NCBI GenBank assembly: GCA_947629795.1
Contig: CANRFC010000026.1
Span: 1-40,384 of the forward strand
Origin: an uncultured Oscillospiraceae bacterium
GTDB lineage: Bacteria; Bacillota; Clostridia; Oscillospirales; Oscillospiraceae
Direction of reading: 5' to 3'
Length of the DNA stretch: 40,384 nucleotides
This document shows, one piece after another, positions 1 to 7,643 of the stretch; the stretch's first letter is position 1, and each line of letters begins with the position of its first letter. The position numbers and the translations under genes are program-made. The notes below the pieces were generated by a model that worked only from the letters and a program-made list of their open reading frames with translations, was not told the DNA's origin and searched no databases.

Positions 1-305
1 ACGGAGGTGAAGCCGCCGTCGATACAGGCCTTGCAGGTCTCGAAGTCGGGGCCGTGGTCCAGATGCAGCACGATGGGGATCTCGGGGCACTCGATGACGG
101 CGGCCTCCACCAGCTTCACCAGATAGGTGTGGTTGGCGTAGGCGCGGGCGCCCTTGGACACCTGAAGGATGACGGGAGCGTGCTCCTCCTTGCAGGCCTC
201 GGTAATGCCCTGTACGATCTCCATGTTGTTGACGTTGAAAGCGCCGATGGCGTAACCGCCGTCGTAGGCCTTCTTGAACATTTCGGTAGAAGTGACCAGA
301 GGCAT
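1..305 (-). CDS. fba: Class II fructose-1,6-bisphosphate aldolase, N-terminal part (runs off the window)
   Basis: This enzyme cleaves fructose-1,6-bisphosphate to dihydroxyacetone phosphate and glyceraldehyde-3-phosphate in glycolysis. Reading the minus strand from the ATG at 305 gives MPLVTSTEMFKKAYDGGYAI, followed by GAFNVNNMEI and then VLHLDHG. The last motif carries the catalytic Asp and a zinc-binding His of class II aldolases. About 101 residues are visible, roughly a third of the usual length; the rest lies beyond position 1. The start is supported by an AAAGGAG ribosome site about 9 nt upstream. A good sigma-A promoter lies at 338-366. The gene is divergent from the PPi-dependent phosphofructokinase that makes its substrate, which suggests joint control of two consecutive glycolytic steps. 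The family call is confident from the N-terminal third alone. Confidence 0.93.
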   Translation of the reverse strand, partial: MPLVTSTEMFKKAYDGGYAIGAFNVNNMEIVQGITEACKEEHAPVILQVSKGARAYANHTYLVKLVEAAVIECPEIPIVLHLDHGPDFETCKACIDGGFTS

Positions 306-324
306 GGGTATCAACTCCTTTATT

Positions 325-338
325 TTATTGCGCAATAA
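325..338. promoter_or_regulatory. Perfect 14-bp palindrome at the fba start point (candidate operator)
   Basis: TTATTGCGCAATAA is a perfect inverted repeat touching the fba -10 box and lying over the expected transcription start. A second, interrupted palindrome, TTGC-GAAAT-GCAA, covers 354-366 and both -35 boxes. Both contain TTGC/GCAA arms, as a dimeric repressor site would. The binding protein is unknown. Confidence 0.45.
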
Positions 339-366
339 TTTTACCAGTTATGATTGCGAAATGCAA
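338..366 (-). promoter_or_regulatory. fba promoter
   Basis: On the minus strand, TTGCAT (361-366), a 17-bp spacer and TAAAAT (338-343), with a TGG extended -10. It is followed by a short leader and the fba ribosome site. The -35 box abuts that of the opposing promoter. Confidence 0.7.
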
Positions 367-382
367 GAGAATGTGCTATTCT
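354..382 (+). promoter_or_regulatory. Promoter of the PPi-phosphofructokinase gene
   Basis: TTGCGA (354-359), a 17-bp spacer and TATTCT (377-382), with a TGC extended -10. It predicts a start near 389 and a leader of about 70 nt. The leader also holds the small inverted repeat GAAAAT-CTC-ATTTTC at 420-434. Confidence 0.6.
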
Positions 383-458
383 AATTGGGTAAATTTTTCA
401 CAAACTTTTCCCCAGCATCGAAAATCTCATTTTCACACCTGAAAGGGAGGAAAACAAC

Positions 459-1694
459 ATGAGTGAACTGAAAGGCGCGTGCATCATCGGACAGTCCGGC
501 GGCCCCACCGCCGTCATCAACGCCAGTGCCTTGGGCGTCATCCGCACCGCCCTGGACACCGACTGCATCACCCAGGTCCTGGGCGCCGCCAACGGCATCA
601 AGGGCGTGCTGGACGACAAGCTCTATGATATGGGCAAGGAGGACCCCGCCGAGCTGGACCTGCTGAAGTATACCCCCTCCTCCGCCCTGGGCTCCTGCCG
701 GTATAAGCTCTCCGATCCCGACGTGGACGACACCGACTATAAGCGCATCCTGGAGATCTTCCAGAAGCACAATGTCCGCTACTTCTTCTACAACGGCGGC
801 AACGACTCCATGGACACCTGCAACAAGATCTCCAAGTATATGCAGAAGATGGGCTACGAGTGCCGGGTCATGGGCGTGCCCAAGACCATCGACAACGACC
901 TCAACGGCACCGACCACTGCCCCGGCTTTGCCAGCGCTGCCAAGTTCATCGCCACCTCCTGCATGGAGGTCCACCGGGACGCCCACGTCTACGACACCGG
1001 AATGATCACCATCATCGAGATCATGGGCCGCCACGCCGGCTGGCTGGCGGGCTCCGCCGCCCTGGCCACCTGGGCCGGCTTCGGTCCCGACCTGGTCTAT
1101 CTCCCCGAGACCGACTTTGACATGGACAAGTTCCTGGCCGATGTGAAGGCCATCTACGACAAGACCGGCAAGTGCATGGTGGCGGTCTCCGAGGGCATCC
1201 ACTATGCTGACGGTACCTTCGTCTCCGAGGCCAAGGCCTCCGCCACCGACGGCTTCGGCCACGCTCAGCTGGGCGGCCTGGCTGCCATGCTGGCCGATAT
1301 CGTGAAGAAGGAGACCGGCGCCAAGGTCCGGGGCATCGAGCTCTCCCTGCTCCAGCGCTGCGGCTCTCATGTGGCCTCCAAGACCGACATCGACGAGGCC
1401 TTTATGGCCGGCAAGACCGCCGTGGAGGCCGCCGTGTCCGGCGTCACTGACAAGATGGTGGCCTTCCAGTGCACCCGGGAGGGCGGCTACAAGTGCGAGT
1501 ACGTACTGGAGCCCCTGGATATCGTGGCCAACATCGAGAAGAAGGTCCCCCGGGAGTGGATCAACGCCGCCGGAAACGGCGTGGAGCAGCCCTTCATTGA
1601 CTACGTCCTGCCCCTCATCCAGGGCGAGGCCAACGCCCCCAAGGAGCACGCCCTTCCCCGCTTCGCCAAGCTCAAGAAGGTCTTGGCCGAGTAA
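459..1694 (+). CDS. Pyrophosphate-type 6-phosphofructokinase (411 aa)
   Basis: Phosphorylates fructose-6-phosphate, most likely with pyrophosphate rather than ATP, reversibly, in the cytoplasm. The PFK fold is clear: GQSGGPTAVIN at 11-21, the phosphoryl-donor loop GGNDSMDT at 113-120, PKTIDND at 141-147 and the sugar-phosphate motif MGRHAGW at 189-195. Two positions set the donor. Asp116 stands where ATP enzymes have Gly (GGDG), and Lys142 replaces the Gly of PGTIDND. Both are known hallmarks of PPi-dependent PFKs. GGGAGG lies 8 nt before the ATG. It is transcribed alone and divergently from fba. An ATP-type PFK is encoded nearby at 2737-3720, so the cell appears able to use either donor. Donor specificity is inferred from residues. 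Confidence 0.92.
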   Translation: MSELKGACIIGQSGGPTAVINASALGVIRTALDTDCITQVLGAANGIKGVLDDKLYDMGKEDPAELDLLKYTPSSALGSCRYKLSDPDVDDTDYKRILEIFQKHNVRYFFYNGGNDSMDTCNKISKYMQKMGYECRVMGVPKTIDNDLNGTDHCPGFASAAKFIATSCMEVHRDAHVYDTGMITIIEIMGRHAGWLAGSAALATWAGFGPDLVYLPETDFDMDKFLADVKAIYDKTGKCMVAVSEGIHYADGTFVSEAKASATDGFGHAQLGGLAAMLADIVKKETGAKVRGIELSLLQRCGSHVASKTDIDEAFMAGKTAVEAAVSGVTDKMVAFQCTREGGYKCEYVLEPLDIVANIEKKVPREWINAAGNGVEQPFIDYVLPLIQGEANAPKEHALPRFAKLKKVLAE

Positions 1695-1762
1695 GGCGTT
1701 CTTCGGAAAAACACGCGGCCGGGCCGTACAGGCCGGCATCACGAATCGATCCTCACAGTAAA

Positions 1763-1797
1763 AGGCGGGAAAGAGGCCAACGGTCTCTTTCCCGCCT
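1763..1797 (-). terminator. Intrinsic terminator of the XRE regulator gene
   Basis: A perfect 13-bp stem, AGGCGGGAAAGAG with CTCTTTCCCGCCT, around a 9-nt loop. On the minus strand it is followed by TTTTA, so it mainly serves the minus-strand gene; it may also end the PFK transcript, which has no other hairpin with a U-tract. Confidence 0.75.
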
Positions 1798-1816
1798 GAT
1801 CTATGTCCTGAAATGA

Positions 1817-2488
1817 TCATTTTTGCCTGTCAGAATTCCTTTTGTTGAAGAGCGTTACTCCGATCCCGGTCAGGAGGAATACGGCCAGGATGGTGAGGAC
1901 GCAGTAGTAAACCCCGATGATGCCGTAATTGTGATAGGTCCCTCCGCCAAAAAACAGGATCAGCAAGAGGATATTGCCTGTGATGAGCCCGATGAACGCG
2001 GCCAGCAGACAGTTCAGGCAGCCATCGATCCTCCGGTTGGCCCGGAAGCAGAGCATTCCGGCGGAGTACAAGACACCTGCAAGAGAGAACACCAGCACGA
2101 TAAAACCAACTGTGACGCTGTCCATAAATCGGAGCATCACAGCAAAGGAGATCCCCCAGGCGGCACAGCCCGCCACAACGATGAGGATCAGCTTTTTGAG
2201 CAGAGCCCGCTCCCTCAGACTGCTGTAATCGGCAGCTTTTTTCAGGGTCTCGATCCGTTCCTTTTCCATATTTTCCCGTTTCCTTTCTCCATCAAGGATC
2301 TCCCGGATGTCAACGGCGTAATAGTCTGAAAGCAGGAGCAAGATGTCTAAATCAGGCATGTTGGACCCGGTCTCCCACCGGGAAACTGTCCGTCCGGACA
2401 CGTTCAGATGTTCCGCGAGCTGCTCTTGGGTGAGTCCCTTTTCTCCACGCAGCTCCTTTAAAAAGGCCCCGATCTTTTTCAATTCCAT
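1817..2488 (-). CDS. XRE-family HTH regulator with a C-terminal membrane domain (223 aa)
   Basis: The N-terminal 65 residues form a Cro/C1-type helix-turn-helix: IGAFLKELRGEKGLTQEQLA, then VSGRTVSRWETGSNMPDL. A short charged linker (about 66-95) follows, then four hydrophobic segments at about 99-118, 124-145, 155-178 and 186-208. This is a known architecture of small Clostridia regulators that bind DNA at the membrane; their signals are mostly unknown. The ATG at 2488 is chosen over upstream codons because GGAGGG lies just before it. A weak promoter, TGTTCC-N17-TATGCT with an extended TG, may lie at 2511-2539. It is monocistronic, somewhat AT-richer than its neighbours, and stands between two phosphofructokinase genes with no evident link to them. 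Confidence 0.85.
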   Translation of the reverse strand: MELKKIGAFLKELRGEKGLTQEQLAEHLNVSGRTVSRWETGSNMPDLDILLLLSDYYAVDIREILDGERKRENMEKERIETLKKAADYSSLRERALLKKLILIVVAGCAAWGISFAVMLRFMDSVTVGFIVLVFSLAGVLYSAGMLCFRANRRIDGCLNCLLAAFIGLITGNILLLILFFGGGTYHNYGIIGVYYCVLTILAVFLLTGIGVTLFNKRNSDRQK

Positions 2489-2611
2489 GGGCACCCTCCT
2501 TTCAATGAGGAGCATAACAGAGTGATGGAGAAAGGAACAGGACACAAAACGGGAATCGTCAAGATCTTCTGTCGGACATGGAAAGCGTATGCGTCCCCCG
2601 GTACGATATAG

Positions 2612-2661
2612 AAATCCTCCCTATGCTATCAGCGGCACAGCAATAGCATAGGGAGGAATTT
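2612..2661. terminator. Long near-perfect hairpin downstream of pfkA
   Basis: The arms AAATCCTCCCTATGCTAT (2612-2629) and ATAGCATAGGGAGGAATTT (2643-2661) pair over about 18 bp with one bulge, around a 13-nt loop. Both flanks are modestly T-rich. The simplest reading is a terminator for the minus-strand pfkA operon, but it lies 75 nt beyond the stop and its U-tract is weak. A dispersed repeat element is the alternative. Nothing else is seen between 2489 and 2736. Confidence 0.55.
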
Positions 2662-2736
2662 CTTATGCACTCCGGGATCAAGGGTGAAAACCGAAACGTC
2701 CCGCCTCCCTGTCCCCTTTCGACTGATTGACAGGTC

Positions 2737-3720
2737 TCAGCCGATGCCGGTGAGGGCACGCATGACGGTGTAGGTCTGGGGGTCCAGGCTCTTCTTCATC
2801 TGAAGGGCCTCGGTGATATCGTAATCCACGTACTCGTCCCCCTTCATGGCCACCACCCGGCAGGTCTTGCCCTCGGCCAGGAGACGGACTGCCTCGTAGC
2901 CCATGTAGGTGGCGGCCACCCGGTCCCGGAGGGTGGGTGCGCCACCCCGCTGGATGTGCCCCAGGATGGTGACCCGGGTATCCACCGAAGTCTCCTGGCG
3001 GATGTGCTGGGCCACCTCGTAGGCGCCTCCGGCCACCCCCTCGGCCACAATGACCATGAAGTGGGTCCGGCCGGTGAGCCGGGAGCGGCGGATGGGCTCG
3101 ATGATATCCTTCTCGTAATCCACCGGTTTTTCAGGCACCAGCACCGTGGTGGCGCCGCAGGCCACACCCACGTTAAGGGCCAGATAGCCCGCCCGGTGGC
3201 CCATGACCTCCACCACCGAGCAGCGCTCGTGAGACTGCATGGTGTCCCGGAGCTTGTCGATGCACTCCAGGGCGGTGTTGCAGGCGGTGTCGTAGCCAAT
3301 GGTATAGGTGGAACAGGCGATGTCGTTGTCGATGGTACCGGGGATCCCGATAACCGACAATCCTTGCTTGGCAAGGCAGAGAAGGCCGTTGAAGGTGCCG
3401 TCCCCGCCGATGCCCACCAGGGCGTCAAGCCCCAGCAGCTTGCAGGTGGCGGCTGCCCGGTCCTGGCCTTGCTTGGCCTTGAAGTCCTCGCTGCGGGCGG
3501 AGTAGAGCATGGTGCCGCCCCGGCGGGACAGGCCGCTGACGCTCTCAAAATCCAGTTGGACAAAGTCCCCGTTGATCAGGCCGTGATAACCCCGGCGGAT
3601 GCCGATGCACTCGATGCCCATGTGCATACAGGTACGCACCACCGAACGGATGGCGGCATTCATGCCAGGGGCATCGCCGCCGCTGGTAAAGACTCCGATC
3701 CTTCGAACCGCGCTTGCCAT
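2737..3720 (-). CDS. pfkA: ATP-dependent 6-phosphofructokinase (327 aa)
   Basis: Commits fructose-6-phosphate to glycolysis with ATP. Motifs in order: GVFTSGGDAPGMNAAIR (9-25), the ATP-type donor loop GGDGT (105-109), the catalytic loop PGTIDND (127-133), MGHRAGY (173-179) and HIQRGGAPTLRDR near the C-terminus. Gly replaces the Asp and Lys found in the PPi enzyme at 459-1694. Length fits bacterial tetrameric PfkA. The ATG at 3720 has GGGAGG about 8 nt upstream; the open frame extends further but only through the end of purB. It starts 22 nt after purB and is the third gene of the aspartate aminotransferase-purB-pfkA operon. No pyruvate kinase gene follows, unlike the pfkA-pyk pairing common in Firmicutes. 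Confidence 0.95.
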   Translation of the reverse strand: MASAVRRIGVFTSGGDAPGMNAAIRSVVRTCMHMGIECIGIRRGYHGLINGDFVQLDFESVSGLSRRGGTMLYSARSEDFKAKQGQDRAAATCKLLGLDALVGIGGDGTFNGLLCLAKQGLSVIGIPGTIDNDIACSTYTIGYDTACNTALECIDKLRDTMQSHERCSVVEVMGHRAGYLALNVGVACGATTVLVPEKPVDYEKDIIEPIRRSRLTGRTHFMVIVAEGVAGGAYEVAQHIRQETSVDTRVTILGHIQRGGAPTLRDRVAATYMGYEAVRLLAEGKTCRVVAMKGDEYVDYDITEALQMKKSLDPQTYTVMRALTGIG

Positions 3721-3742
3721 AATGGGTCCTCCCTTCCTTTTG

Positions 3743-5179
3743 TCAGACTGTAAGTTCCGCGTCCTTTTCCTGCAAAGCCGAGGCGTACCGCTCCAGCACC
3801 GGACGGACTTCCCGGGCCAGGAAGCCATCCACCTGCTGGGGGCAGCGGCCGATGTAACGCTTGGGGTCCAGATGGGCCTGGATCTCCTCCAAAGTCAGGC
3901 CGAACATGGGGTCGGCAGCGATGCGCTCCGCCAGGTCGTTGGGTTTGCCCTCTTCCTTCACGGTGTGGCCGGCCTCCAGAGAGAGCTGGCGGATACGCTC
4001 GTGGAGTTGCTGGCGGTCGCCGCCCCGTTTCACCGCGTCCATCATGATGTTCTCGGTGGCCATAAAGGGCAGCTCCTCCTGGACGTGTTTGGCAATGACC
4101 TTCTCGTGGACCACCAGACCGGAGGCCACGTTGGCGTAAATGTTCAGGATGGCGTCCACCGCCAGGAAAGCCTCAGGCACGCTGAGGCGCTTGTTGGCCG
4201 AATCGTCCAGGGTGCGCTCGAACCACTGAGTGGCGGCGGTGATGGTGGGGTTCATCACGTCGGCCATCACGTACCGGGCCAGACCGCAGATACGCTCGCA
4301 CCGCATGGGATTTCGCTTGTAGGGCATGGCCGAGGAACCGATCTGGCTCTTCTCAAAGGGCTCCTCCACCTCCTTCAGGTGGCACAGCAGCCGCAGGTCG
4401 GTGGCAAACTTGCTGGCAGACTGGGCGATACCCGAGAGGGTGGCAAGCACCGCGGCGTCCACCTTCCGGGAATAGGTCTGCCCCGACACCGGCGCCACCT
4501 TGGAAAAGCCCATCTCGGCGGCGATCTTTTCCTCCAGGGCCTCGACCTTCCCGTGGTCGCCGTCAAAGAGCTCCAGGAAGCTGGCCTGGGTGCCGGTGGT
4601 GCCCTTGGAGCCCAGCAAAGCCAGGTTTTCGATGCGGAATTCCACTTCGCTCAGGTCCAGAAGCAGATCGTTCATCCAAAGGGTGGCCCGCTTCCCCACC
4701 GTCACGAGCTGAGCGGCCTGGAAGTGAGTAAATCCAAGGGTAGGCATGGATTTATACTTGTCGGCAAACTCTCCCAAATAGGAGAGAACCTTGACCAGGC
4801 GATTTCTGACAAGGGAAAGCCCTTCACGCATCAGGATAATGTCGGTGTTGTCCCCAACATAGCAGCTTGTGGCCCCCAGGTGGATGATGGGCATGGCCTT
4901 GGGACACTGCTCGCCGTAGGCATGGATGTGGGCCATCACATCGTGGCGAAGCTCCTTTTCCCAGCGCTGGGCGGCATCGTAATTGATGTCGTTGACATGC
5001 TCCTCCAGCTCGTTGACCTGCTCCTGGGTGACGGGCAGGCCCAGCTCCATCTCTCCTCTGGCCAGGGCCACCCAAAGGCGGCGCCAGGTGGAGAATTTTT
5101 TATCCGGGGAAAAGATGTATTGCATCTCGGCGCTGGCGTACCGGGACGACAGCGGGGACTGATATCGGTCGTTGGGCAT
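3743..5179 (-). CDS. purB: Adenylosuccinate lyase (478 aa)
   Basis: Releases fumarate at two steps of purine synthesis: SAICAR to AICAR, and adenylosuccinate to AMP. The fumarase/aspartase-superfamily signature [11 protein letters not shown] sits at 282-292 and holds the flexible catalytic loop. THFQAAQ (151-157) supplies the conserved His, and [10 protein letters not shown] (102-111) a substrate-binding loop. The length matches the longer AdSL subgroup (about 475 aa) rather than the 430-residue Bacillus type. The ATG at 5179 is preceded by GAAAGGAAG; the upstream extension of the frame lies inside the aminotransferase gene. It begins 16 nt after that gene and is followed 22 nt later by pfkA. 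Confidence 0.95.
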   Translation of the reverse strand: MPNDRYQSPLSSRYASAEMQYIFSPDKKFSTWRRLWVALARGEMELGLPVTQEQVNELEEHVNDINYDAAQRWEKELRHDVMAHIHAYGEQCPKAMPIIHLGATSCYVGDNTDIILMREGLSLVRNRLVKVLSYLGEFADKYKSMPTLGFTHFQAAQLVTVGKRATLWMNDLLLDLSEVEFRIENLALLGSKGTTGTQASFLELFDGDHGKVEALEEKIAAEMGFSKVAPVSGQTYSRKVDAAVLATLSGIAQSASKFATDLRLLCHLKEVEEPFEKSQIGSSAMPYKRNPMRCERICGLARYVMADVMNPTITAATQWFERTLDDSANKRLSVPEAFLAVDAILNIYANVASGLVVHEKVIAKHVQEELPFMATENIMMDAVKRGGDRQQLHERIRQLSLEAGHTVKEEGKPNDLAERIAADPMFGLTLEEIQAHLDPKRYIGRCPQQVDGFLAREVRPVLERYASALQEKDAELTV

Positions 5180-5195
5180 GGGTTTTCTTCCTTTC

Positions 5196-6386
5196 TCAGC
5201 CGTTGAGGAACTCTTCCAGGCGGTCAAGGCCCTTTTGGATGTTCTCCATGGAGTTGGCGTAGGACCAGCGGACAAAACCGGGGGCAAAGAAGCCCTCACC
5301 GGGAACGGTGGCCACCATGGCCTTCTGCAGAAGGGCGGTGGAGAAGTCGGTGCCGGACCGGATCGCGGTCCCGCCCACCGTCTTTCCCAGTAGGTCTTTG
5401 ATGTTCATCATTACATAGAAGGCTCCCTCAGGCTTCAGGCAGGAGATCCCCTGCATGGCGTTCATCCGGGTGACCATGTAGTTCCGCCGCTCCTCAAAGG
5501 CCCGGCGCATGGTCTCCACCTCCTCCTGGGAGGCGTCCAGGGCGGCCATGGCCGCCTTCTGGGAAATGGCGCAGGGGGAGCCGGTGGAGTGGCTGACATA
5601 GTTGGACATGATCCTGGTAATGTTCTCAGGGGCCAGGGCGTAGCCGATCCGCCAGCCGGTCATGGCGTAGGATTTGGACACGCCGTTGATGAGGATGGTC
5701 CGCTCCTTGACCGCCTCCCCCAAGGAGGCCACAGAGGTAAAGGAGCCCCCGTCATAGATGAGGCTGCAATAGATCTCATCGGAGATGATGTAGAGGTCGT
5801 GCTTGACGCACACGTCAGCCAGGGCCTGGAGCTGTGCTCGGTCGTAGACCATGCCGGTGGGGTTGGAGGGGTTATTGAGGATGATGGCTTTGGTTTTGGT
5901 AGTGATGGCCCCCTCCAGCTTAGCCGGCGAGAGCTTGAACTCCTCGGCCTCCGAGGCGGAAACGGTCACCGGGACCCCGCCCGTCATCCGGATGAGCTCG
6001 TAGTAGCTCACCCACGCGGGAGTGGGCAGGATGACCTCGTCGCCGGGGTTTACGATGGCCCGGAGAGCCAGGTAGACCATGTGCTTGGCACCGCTGGAGA
6101 CCACCGTCTGACCCGGCTGGTAGTCCAGCCCCCAGTCGGCCTTCATCCGGCGGCAGATGGCCTGCTTGAGCTCCGGAGCGCCCGAGGCCGCGGTGTACTT
6201 GGTATAGTTGGTCTCGATGGCCTGGATGCCGGCGTCCTTGATATGCCGGGGCGTGGGAAAGTCAGGTTCGCCGGCGGCAAAGCCCAGCACATCGCGGCCC
6301 TCGGCTTTCATCTGCTTGTAGAGCGCGTCGATGGCCATGGTGGAGGAAGCCTGGACATCCATCGCGATCCTGGAGAGTTCTTTCAT
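5196..6386 (-). CDS. Pyridoxal-phosphate aminotransferase class I, probable aspartate aminotransferase (396 aa)
   Basis: Most likely moves an amino group between aspartate/glutamate and their keto acids in the cytoplasm. Visible fold-type I motifs: NNPSNPTG (171-178) with the cofactor-contacting Asn, SDEIY (202-206) with the Asp that pairs with the PLP ring nitrogen, and [13 protein letters not shown] (237-249) in which Lys238 is the Schiff-base lysine. FVRWSYANS near the C-terminus carries the Arg that binds the substrate alpha-carboxylate. The length is typical of the Bacillus/Thermus-type AspAT subgroup; a broader-range transaminase or prephenate activity cannot be excluded. The start has GAGGGGGAT upstream and a near-consensus promoter at 6424-6452. 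Its product aspartate is the amino donor used just before both PurB reactions, which fits the operon with purB. Confidence 0.9.
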   Translation of the reverse strand: MKELSRIAMDVQASSTMAIDALYKQMKAEGRDVLGFAAGEPDFPTPRHIKDAGIQAIETNYTKYTAASGAPELKQAICRRMKADWGLDYQPGQTVVSSGAKHMVYLALRAIVNPGDEVILPTPAWVSYYELIRMTGGVPVTVSASEAEEFKLSPAKLEGAITTKTKAIILNNPSNPTGMVYDRAQLQALADVCVKHDLYIISDEIYCSLIYDGGSFTSVASLGEAVKERTILINGVSKSYAMTGWRIGYALAPENITRIMSNYVSHSTGSPCAISQKAAMAALDASQEEVETMRRAFEERRNYMVTRMNAMQGISCLKPEGAFYVMMNIKDLLGKTVGGTAIRSGTDFSTALLQKAMVATVPGEGFFAPGFVRWSYANSMENIQKGLDRLEEFLNG

Positions 6387-6423
6387 CTATGATCCCCCTC
6401 AAATAGCGTTAAAGACCAGTCAC

Positions 6424-6452
6424 ATTATAGTAAGCGCCGGGGCAAAATGCAA
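6424..6452 (-). promoter_or_regulatory. Promoter of the aminotransferase-purB-pfkA operon
   Basis: Minus strand TTGCAT (6447-6452), a 17-bp spacer and TATAAT (6424-6429), 38 nt before the aminotransferase start. The surrounding CTTGCATTT is shared with the fba promoter. Confidence 0.8.
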
Positions 6453-6469
6453 GGCTTCCACGGGATTTT

Positions 6470-7261
6470 TCACGGTTTGTCCCGATGTTTTCCCTGGGTA
6501 TTTTTTTGATAGAGGAGATAGAGGCCATCCAGCAGCAGGTCCGGGTCCCGGATCAGGTCCCTGCGGCAGTAAGGCAGCACATCGTCCATCACCGCCCCGG
6601 TGGCCACCACTGCGGCGGCGGGGCCGATGGCCTCCTCCATCCGGAGCAGCACGCCCTCCACCAGGCCGGCGTTTCCATATACCACTCCCGCGCGCATGGC
6701 GTCCTCGGTATTGTGGCCCAGGATGTCGACCGCGGGCTTCGCCAGGGAGATGTGGGGCAGCTCGGCAGCCCGGCGGGACAGAGCCTCCAGCCCGACCCGG
6801 ACGCCGGGAGCGATGACGCAGCCCTCATACACGTTGCCCTTCAGGGCCGAGAAGGTAACGGCAGTGCCGAAGTCCACCACGATCACCGGGGAGGGGTACT
6901 TGTCCACCGCCGCCACGCAGTAGGCCACGATATCGGCGCCCAACTGGGTGTGGAGGTCGGCCTTGATATTGAGCCCGGTCCTGAGACCCGCCCCTACGAT
7001 GAGAGGCGCGCGGCCGATGAGCCGTTCCACCGCCCCCGCCAGAGAGGCGGTCACCGGCGGGACCACGCTGGCCAGGATCCCCCCCGTGATCTGCCGGGGG
7101 TCCACATGATAGAGCTGAAAGACCGAGAAGAGGGTAACGGCAAACTGGTCCTGGGTGGCATGGGCGTCGGTGGAGACGCAGGCTCGCATCGCAAGTCTGC
7201 CCTCCTCATCAAACAGTGCTACCGTGGTCACCGAATTTCCAATGTCGGCAGCCAAGATCAT
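6470..7261 (-). CDS. coaX: Type III pantothenate kinase (263 aa)
   Basis: Phosphorylates pantothenate, the first step of coenzyme A synthesis. It belongs to the ASKHA actin-like fold: ADIGNSVT (5-12) is the N-terminal phosphate loop, LGADIVAYC (107-115) carries the catalytic Asp, and VDFGTAVTF (129-137) is the second nucleotide-binding loop. GLRTGLNI (92-99) matches the substrate-site region of the family. The length is standard. GGGGAGAGG lies directly upstream of the ATG. It has its own strong promoter and is separated from the aminotransferase by about 80 nt containing that operon's promoter, so it is probably monocistronic. Confidence 0.93.
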   Translation of the reverse strand: MILAADIGNSVTTVALFDEEGRLAMRACVSTDAHATQDQFAVTLFSVFQLYHVDPRQITGGILASVVPPVTASLAGAVERLIGRAPLIVGAGLRTGLNIKADLHTQLGADIVAYCVAAVDKYPSPVIVVDFGTAVTFSALKGNVYEGCVIAPGVRVGLEALSRRAAELPHISLAKPAVDILGHNTEDAMRAGVVYGNAGLVEGVLLRMEEAIGPAAAVVATGAVMDDVLPYCRRDLIRDPDLLLDGLYLLYQKNTQGKHRDKP

Positions 7262-7311
7262 ATTCCTCTCCCCTTCCCAAATCTGAGCCGCAATTTGGCA
7301 TCTTTGCGACT

Positions 7312-7340
7312 ATTATAAACGAGTGAACACCAGAATTCAA
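7312..7340 (-). promoter_or_regulatory. coaX promoter
   Basis: Minus strand TTGAAT (7335-7340), a 17-bp spacer and TATAAT (7312-7317), about 50 nt before the start codon. Confidence 0.8.
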
Positions 7341-7485
7341 GGTTGTCATTCTCTCCCGGAACATACTGCATCGTTTTGCGAAAGCACAGGAGACGACATC
7401 CGGGGAATCGATATGCGTGGTGAGTATGTTTCCGGCGAACCCTCACAGCCGTTCTCTCCGCGGCGGACCTTTTGGCCTATTATGT

Positions 7486-7591
7486 GCTGAAATAAAGCTG
7501 AAATTAAGCTGAAGGAATGTTTTTTCGGCTCAAAATGTTGCAGAATGTTCATACATTTTTTCAGCTTCACTTTAGCTTTTTGCCGTATAAT
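7486..7591 (+). promoter_or_regulatory. Activator-type promoter region of the VTC operon with 11-bp-phased repeats
   Basis: The 382-nt gap 7262-7643 holds the coaX promoter on one side and this element on the other. GCTGAA occurs at 7486, 7497 and 7508, exactly 11 bp apart. The inverted form occurs as TTCAGC at 7560 and TTTAGC at 7571, again 11 bp apart. The two flanking 20-mers (7494-7513 and 7560-7579) are inverted repeats with 17 of 20 matches. A consensus TATAAT lies at 7586-7591 but has no recognisable -35 at 16-18 bp; TTCAGC/TTTAGC occupy that place. Direct repeats spaced by one helical turn over the -35 are the known pattern of OmpR/PhoB-family activators. The regulator's identity is not known. 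Confidence 0.65.
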
Positions 7592-7643
7592 GGGCCATGT
7601 TTTCCAAGGCGATATTTGATTCTAAAAGCGAAGAAGGAGAGAA

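Noticed and set aside
381-1820. A 479-codon open frame antisense to the PPi-phosphofructokinase gene
   Set aside because: It is a shadow of GC-rich third positions: composition is Gly/Val/Leu/Asp-biased and it has no known motif, and the sense gene is unmistakable.
2559-2759. 66-codon minus-strand frame between pfkA and the XRE gene
   Set aside because: It overlaps the pfkA end and the long hairpin and has no ribosome site.
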